Shown in pieces: positions 5,557 through 6,875 of a stretch of DNA of 6,875 nt. Source of the DNA: JBKJVQ01 sp046717125 (GTDB lineage: Bacteria > Pseudomonadota > Alphaproteobacteria > Rhizobiales > Methyloligellaceae); assembly GCA_046717125.1 (NCBI GenBank), contig JBKJVQ010000194.1:1-6875 (forward strand), written 5' to 3'. The position numbers and the translations under genes are program-made. The first letter of the stretch is position 1. Each line of letters starts with the position of its first letter. The notes beneath the pieces were generated by a model. That model saw only the letters and a program-made list of their open reading frames with translations, searched no databases and was not told the DNA's origin.

Positions 5557-5721
5557 TCGGTTGATGGGCTTGATCGGTCGAGTCGCGGCAGGTCTCTCGG
5601 TGGCTTTCGTGAGTCCTTTCATCACTCTGCCGGCTCACGCCAACAAAGTGCTCTACACCTGCGACGACGGCTTCCAGATTCCCGTCGAGTTCGACGGCGG
5701 GGAAAGCGCGACCGTGTTCTT

Positions 5722-5725
5722 CCCC
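5722..5725 (+). other. Frameshift site (run of four C)
   Basis: Before this run the signal peptide and first MliC strands (CDDGFQIPVEFDGGESATVFF) are in one frame. After it the matching continuation (PDAPPAKLAGQPVGSGMHYE) is in the +1 frame. Removing one C joins them without loss. Without the change the first frame ends at 5809 in unrelated residues. Confidence 0.8.
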
Positions 5726-5771
5726 AGACGCGCCACCCGCGAAGCTCGCGGGCCAACCGGTTGGGTCCGGC

Positions 5772-6494
5772 ATGCATTACGAGTCAAATGGCATCGTGCT
5801 GCGGGGTAAGGGCGATGACGCGACCATCACCCGCGCATCGGACCGCAGTGCATTCGTTTGCCAGGCCGTTGTCGGGCCGCCGGGCCGGCCGGGCGATGAA
5901 CGCGCGTCGCCCGAACGCCAGGGCACCGGATCGGGGGCTCGCGCCGATCCAAGTTTTCGCTGCGAAGGCGATCTGCTCCAAGCCGAGCGACAGATTTGCG
6001 CCTCGCCTGCGCTTGCCGCGCTCGATCGCAATGTCGCCGATCTTTATGCCGCGGCGCTCTCCGGCGCGCAGGGCGACGCACGCGATACGCTCGTGAATGC
6101 GCAGCGCGCCTGGCTTGGCGGCCGCAACGCGTGTGGGGCTGATGAGGGCTGCCTCAACAATGCTTACCGGGACCGCCTGTCTGAGCTTCAGTCCGGCGCG
6201 CCGGCGGGAGACGTGGAGGACGCGCCGCCGGGGCAGGACGGCAAGCCGCCGCTCGCCGCGCCGATGAACGGGCGGAGCTTCGGCGGCAAGGTGCGCGCGA
6301 AGCCTTCGATGGACTCGGCGCAGGTCGCGAGCCTGAAGGAGAACGATCCCATCACCATCCTGCGTAGAAGCGGTCAGTTCATGGGCGAGTGGGAATGGTT
6401 CGAGATCGAATGGCGCGGCAAGCGCGGCTATCAATGGGGCGGCATCATCTGCTCAAACCAGCTCGTCGCCGGAATTTTCGAGGTGTGCCGGTAG
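5772..6494 (+). CDS. Downstream open frame of the split gene as it stands: partial MliC, LprI/DUF1311, SH3b
   Basis: This is the 240-residue frame that remains open after the frameshift, starting at the ATG of MHYESNG. It keeps the MliC lysine loop, the whole LprI/DUF1311 domain and the SH3b domain. It lacks the signal peptide and the first half of MliC. The start has no good ribosome binding site (GGTCCGGC before the ATG) and falls inside a conserved MliC motif, so it is unlikely to be a natural start. An automatic annotation would probably report this frame alone as a DUF1311 protein. Without export, its cysteine pairs would not be expected to form. Confidence 0.6.
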   Translation: MHYESNGIVLRGKGDDATITRASDRSAFVCQAVVGPPGRPGDERASPERQGTGSGARADPSFRCEGDLLQAERQICASPALAALDRNVADLYAAALSGAQGDARDTLVNAQRAWLGGRNACGADEGCLNNAYRDRLSELQSGAPAGDVEDAPPGQDGKPPLAAPMNGRSFGGKVRAKPSMDSAQVASLKENDPITILRRSGQFMGEWEWFEIEWRGKRGYQWGGIICSNQLVAGIFEVCR

Positions 6495-6518
6495 GCTCTC
6501 CTCAATCCGGGGCGATGA

Positions 6519-6547
6519 TTGACACGCCATGACCCCATGCGTATCTC
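6519..6547 (+). promoter_or_regulatory. Candidate promoter of the tRNA gene
   Basis: A perfect TTGACA (6519-6524) is followed by a 17-bp spacer and TATCTC (6542-6547). The start would be near 6554, about 60 bp before the tRNA 5' end, leaving a short leader for RNase P. The -35 box is the best in the window; the -10 box is mediocre. Confidence 0.5.
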
Positions 6548-6614
6548 AAGCCCCTGCCGGTTCGGCCGGCGCGCCTGCCTTGCGCCAATGCGCTTCGCGT
6601 CGTGCAACGTCTGG

Positions 6615-6691
6615 GGCGGAGTAGCTCAGCTGGTTAGAGCAGCGGAATCATAATCCGCGTGTCGGGGGTTCAAGTCCCTCCTCCGCTACCA
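6615..6691 (+). tRNA. tRNA with CAU anticodon, probably elongator tRNA-Met
   Basis: The full cloverleaf can be drawn. The acceptor is GGCGGAG with CTCCGCT (G1-U72 wobble as first pair), followed by TA and the D arm GCTC...GAGC. The anticodon stem is GCGGA/TCCGC with loop ATCATAA and anticodon CAT at 6649-6651. The T arm is GGGGG/CCCTC with loop TTCAAGT, and discriminator A73 is followed by encoded CCA (6689-6691). It is not the initiator, because the anticodon stem lacks the three consecutive G-C pairs. CAU could also be the lysidine-modified tRNA-Ile2. Elongator Met is preferred from similarity to alphaproteobacterial tRNA-Met recalled from memory. An integrated element abuts its 3' end. Confidence 0.93.
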
Positions 6692-6875
6692 CCTTTCCCC
6701 CCTGATAAGAACGCTGGGGGAACATAACCTCTCCCGTCAGACGAGATAGATACCCAACGACTTGAATTTTAATCTCTTTTGCAGTTGGGTCAGGTGGGGT
6801 TACGACTACGGCGTCGACCAGTTGTCGCAGTGCCACCTTCGATTTCTCACTGTCCTGAAGCGCGCTGTTCCTGAT
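6648..6875 (-). CDS. C-terminal end of a site-specific (probably serine) recombinase, runs off right edge
   Basis: The frame is open from the right edge of the window and ends at TGA (6648-6650). About 75 residues are visible; a GTG at 6836 is not a convincing start because the frame continues upstream. The stretch LQDSEKSKVALRQLVDAV, then VVTPPDP and a short beta-rich IKIQVVGYL, resembles the C-terminus of large serine recombinases of alphaproteobacteria. The last residues, EEGLEPPTRGL, are simply the antisense translation of the tRNA 3' half, so the gene overlaps the tRNA by 44 bp. This is a typical result when an element inserts at a tRNA 3' end. G+C of 6692-6875 is about 52% by hand count, clearly lower than the flanking genes. 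The catalytic domain is outside the window, so a tyrosine integrase or another protein is not excluded. Confidence 0.6.
   Translation of the reverse strand: MRNSALQDSEKSKVALRQLVDAVVVTPPDPTAKEIKIQVVGYLSRLTGEVMFPQRSYQGGKVVAEEGLEPPTRGL
6660..6691. other. Probable attachment-site region at the tRNA 3' end
   Basis: The T arm, acceptor strand and CCA are the usual crossover region for elements that insert into tRNA genes. Here a recombinase-like gene and a drop in G+C begin directly after. The exact core cannot be set because the second copy would be at the far end of the element. Confidence 0.35.

Larger units (their letters stand above)
5564..6494 (+). pseudogene. Secreted MliC-LprI-SH3b lysozyme-inhibitor-like protein, split by a +1 frameshift
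   Basis: Read in one frame to about 5721 and in the +1 frame afterwards, this gives a continuous 309-residue protein. It has a signal peptide (residues 1-26, ending LPAHA, then NKVLYTC). The MliC domain (about 28-101) has the paired Cys33 and Cys99, VGSGMHYESNG (66-76) and RGKGDDATI (80-88). Ser68 and Lys82 are 14 residues apart, matching the two MliC residues known to enter the lysozyme active site (Ser89/Lys103 in Pseudomonas). After a Gly/Pro linker comes an LprI/DUF1311 domain (about 129-209) with four Cys (133, 145, 190, 196), the QRAWL motif and RNAC. A Pro-rich linker leads to an SH3b-like domain (about 237-297, GGKVRAKPS to WGGIICS). The probable role is periplasmic protection against C-type lysozyme. 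The shift is one extra C in CCCC at 5722-5725. It may be a sequencing error, a genuine mutation, or (less likely) recoding. Confidence 0.8.

Noticed and set aside
6557..6571. GCCGG...CCGGC hairpin after the split gene, as a terminator
   Set aside because: The stem is only 5 bp and no T-run follows; it lies between the candidate tRNA promoter and the tRNA, where a terminator would make no sense.
6752..6790. ACCCAAC/GTTGGGT inverted repeat near the right edge
   Set aside because: It lies within the recombinase-like coding region, with 25 bp between arms and no link to the tRNA end; chance is an adequate explanation.
1..6875. CRISPR arrays, insertion sequences, rRNA genes or toxin-antitoxin pairs
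   Set aside because: No regularly spaced repeats, transposase motifs, rRNA segments or small paired genes were seen on either strand.

Overview
The window looks like an alphaproteobacterial chromosome. It is G+C-rich and carries CtrA-type boxes, GANTC sites, and a sciP homologue (DUF1153) beside fliF, as in Caulobacter-like cell-cycle and flagellar control. Family-level recognition is from memory of conserved motifs, because no database search was possible. A precise genus cannot be named.

Layout. Positions 1-3165 are a flagellar block read entirely on the minus strand. In transcription order it holds fliK (hook-length control) and flgD (hook cap), separated by 11 bp and sharing one promoter. 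Next comes sciP (small CtrA inhibitor), and then the start of fliF (MS ring), which runs off the left edge. Each of the three transcription starts has readable candidate control sites. fliK-flgD has a sigma-54 -24/-12 element with an FlbD/ftr-like inverted repeat about 100 bp upstream. sciP has a CtrA-like box inside an inverted repeat. fliF has a CtrA-like box with an FlbD-like near-palindrome just downstream, an arrangement that suits repression. Together this resembles the Caulobacter class II / class III flagellar hierarchy.

A 281-bp divergent intergenic region (3166-3446) leads to plus-strand genes. mnmA (tRNA 2-thiouridylase) is followed after 39 bp by a Rhodobacter-type phosphatidylethanolamine N-methyltransferase (pmtA-like). 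After a further 80 bp comes a secreted multidomain protein that is split by a +1 frameshift. When the frame is restored it reads as signal peptide, MliC-type lysozyme inhibitor, LprI-type (DUF1311) lysozyme inhibitor and SH3b domain. That fusion of two lysozyme-inhibitor folds is the most unusual protein in the window.

The right end holds a CAU-anticodon tRNA gene (probably elongator Met) with a candidate promoter. The C-terminal end of a minus-strand gene resembling a serine recombinase reads antisense into the tRNA and stops at its anticodon loop. G+C falls to about 52% there by hand count. This is the usual look of the edge of an integrated element, whose body would lie beyond position 6875.
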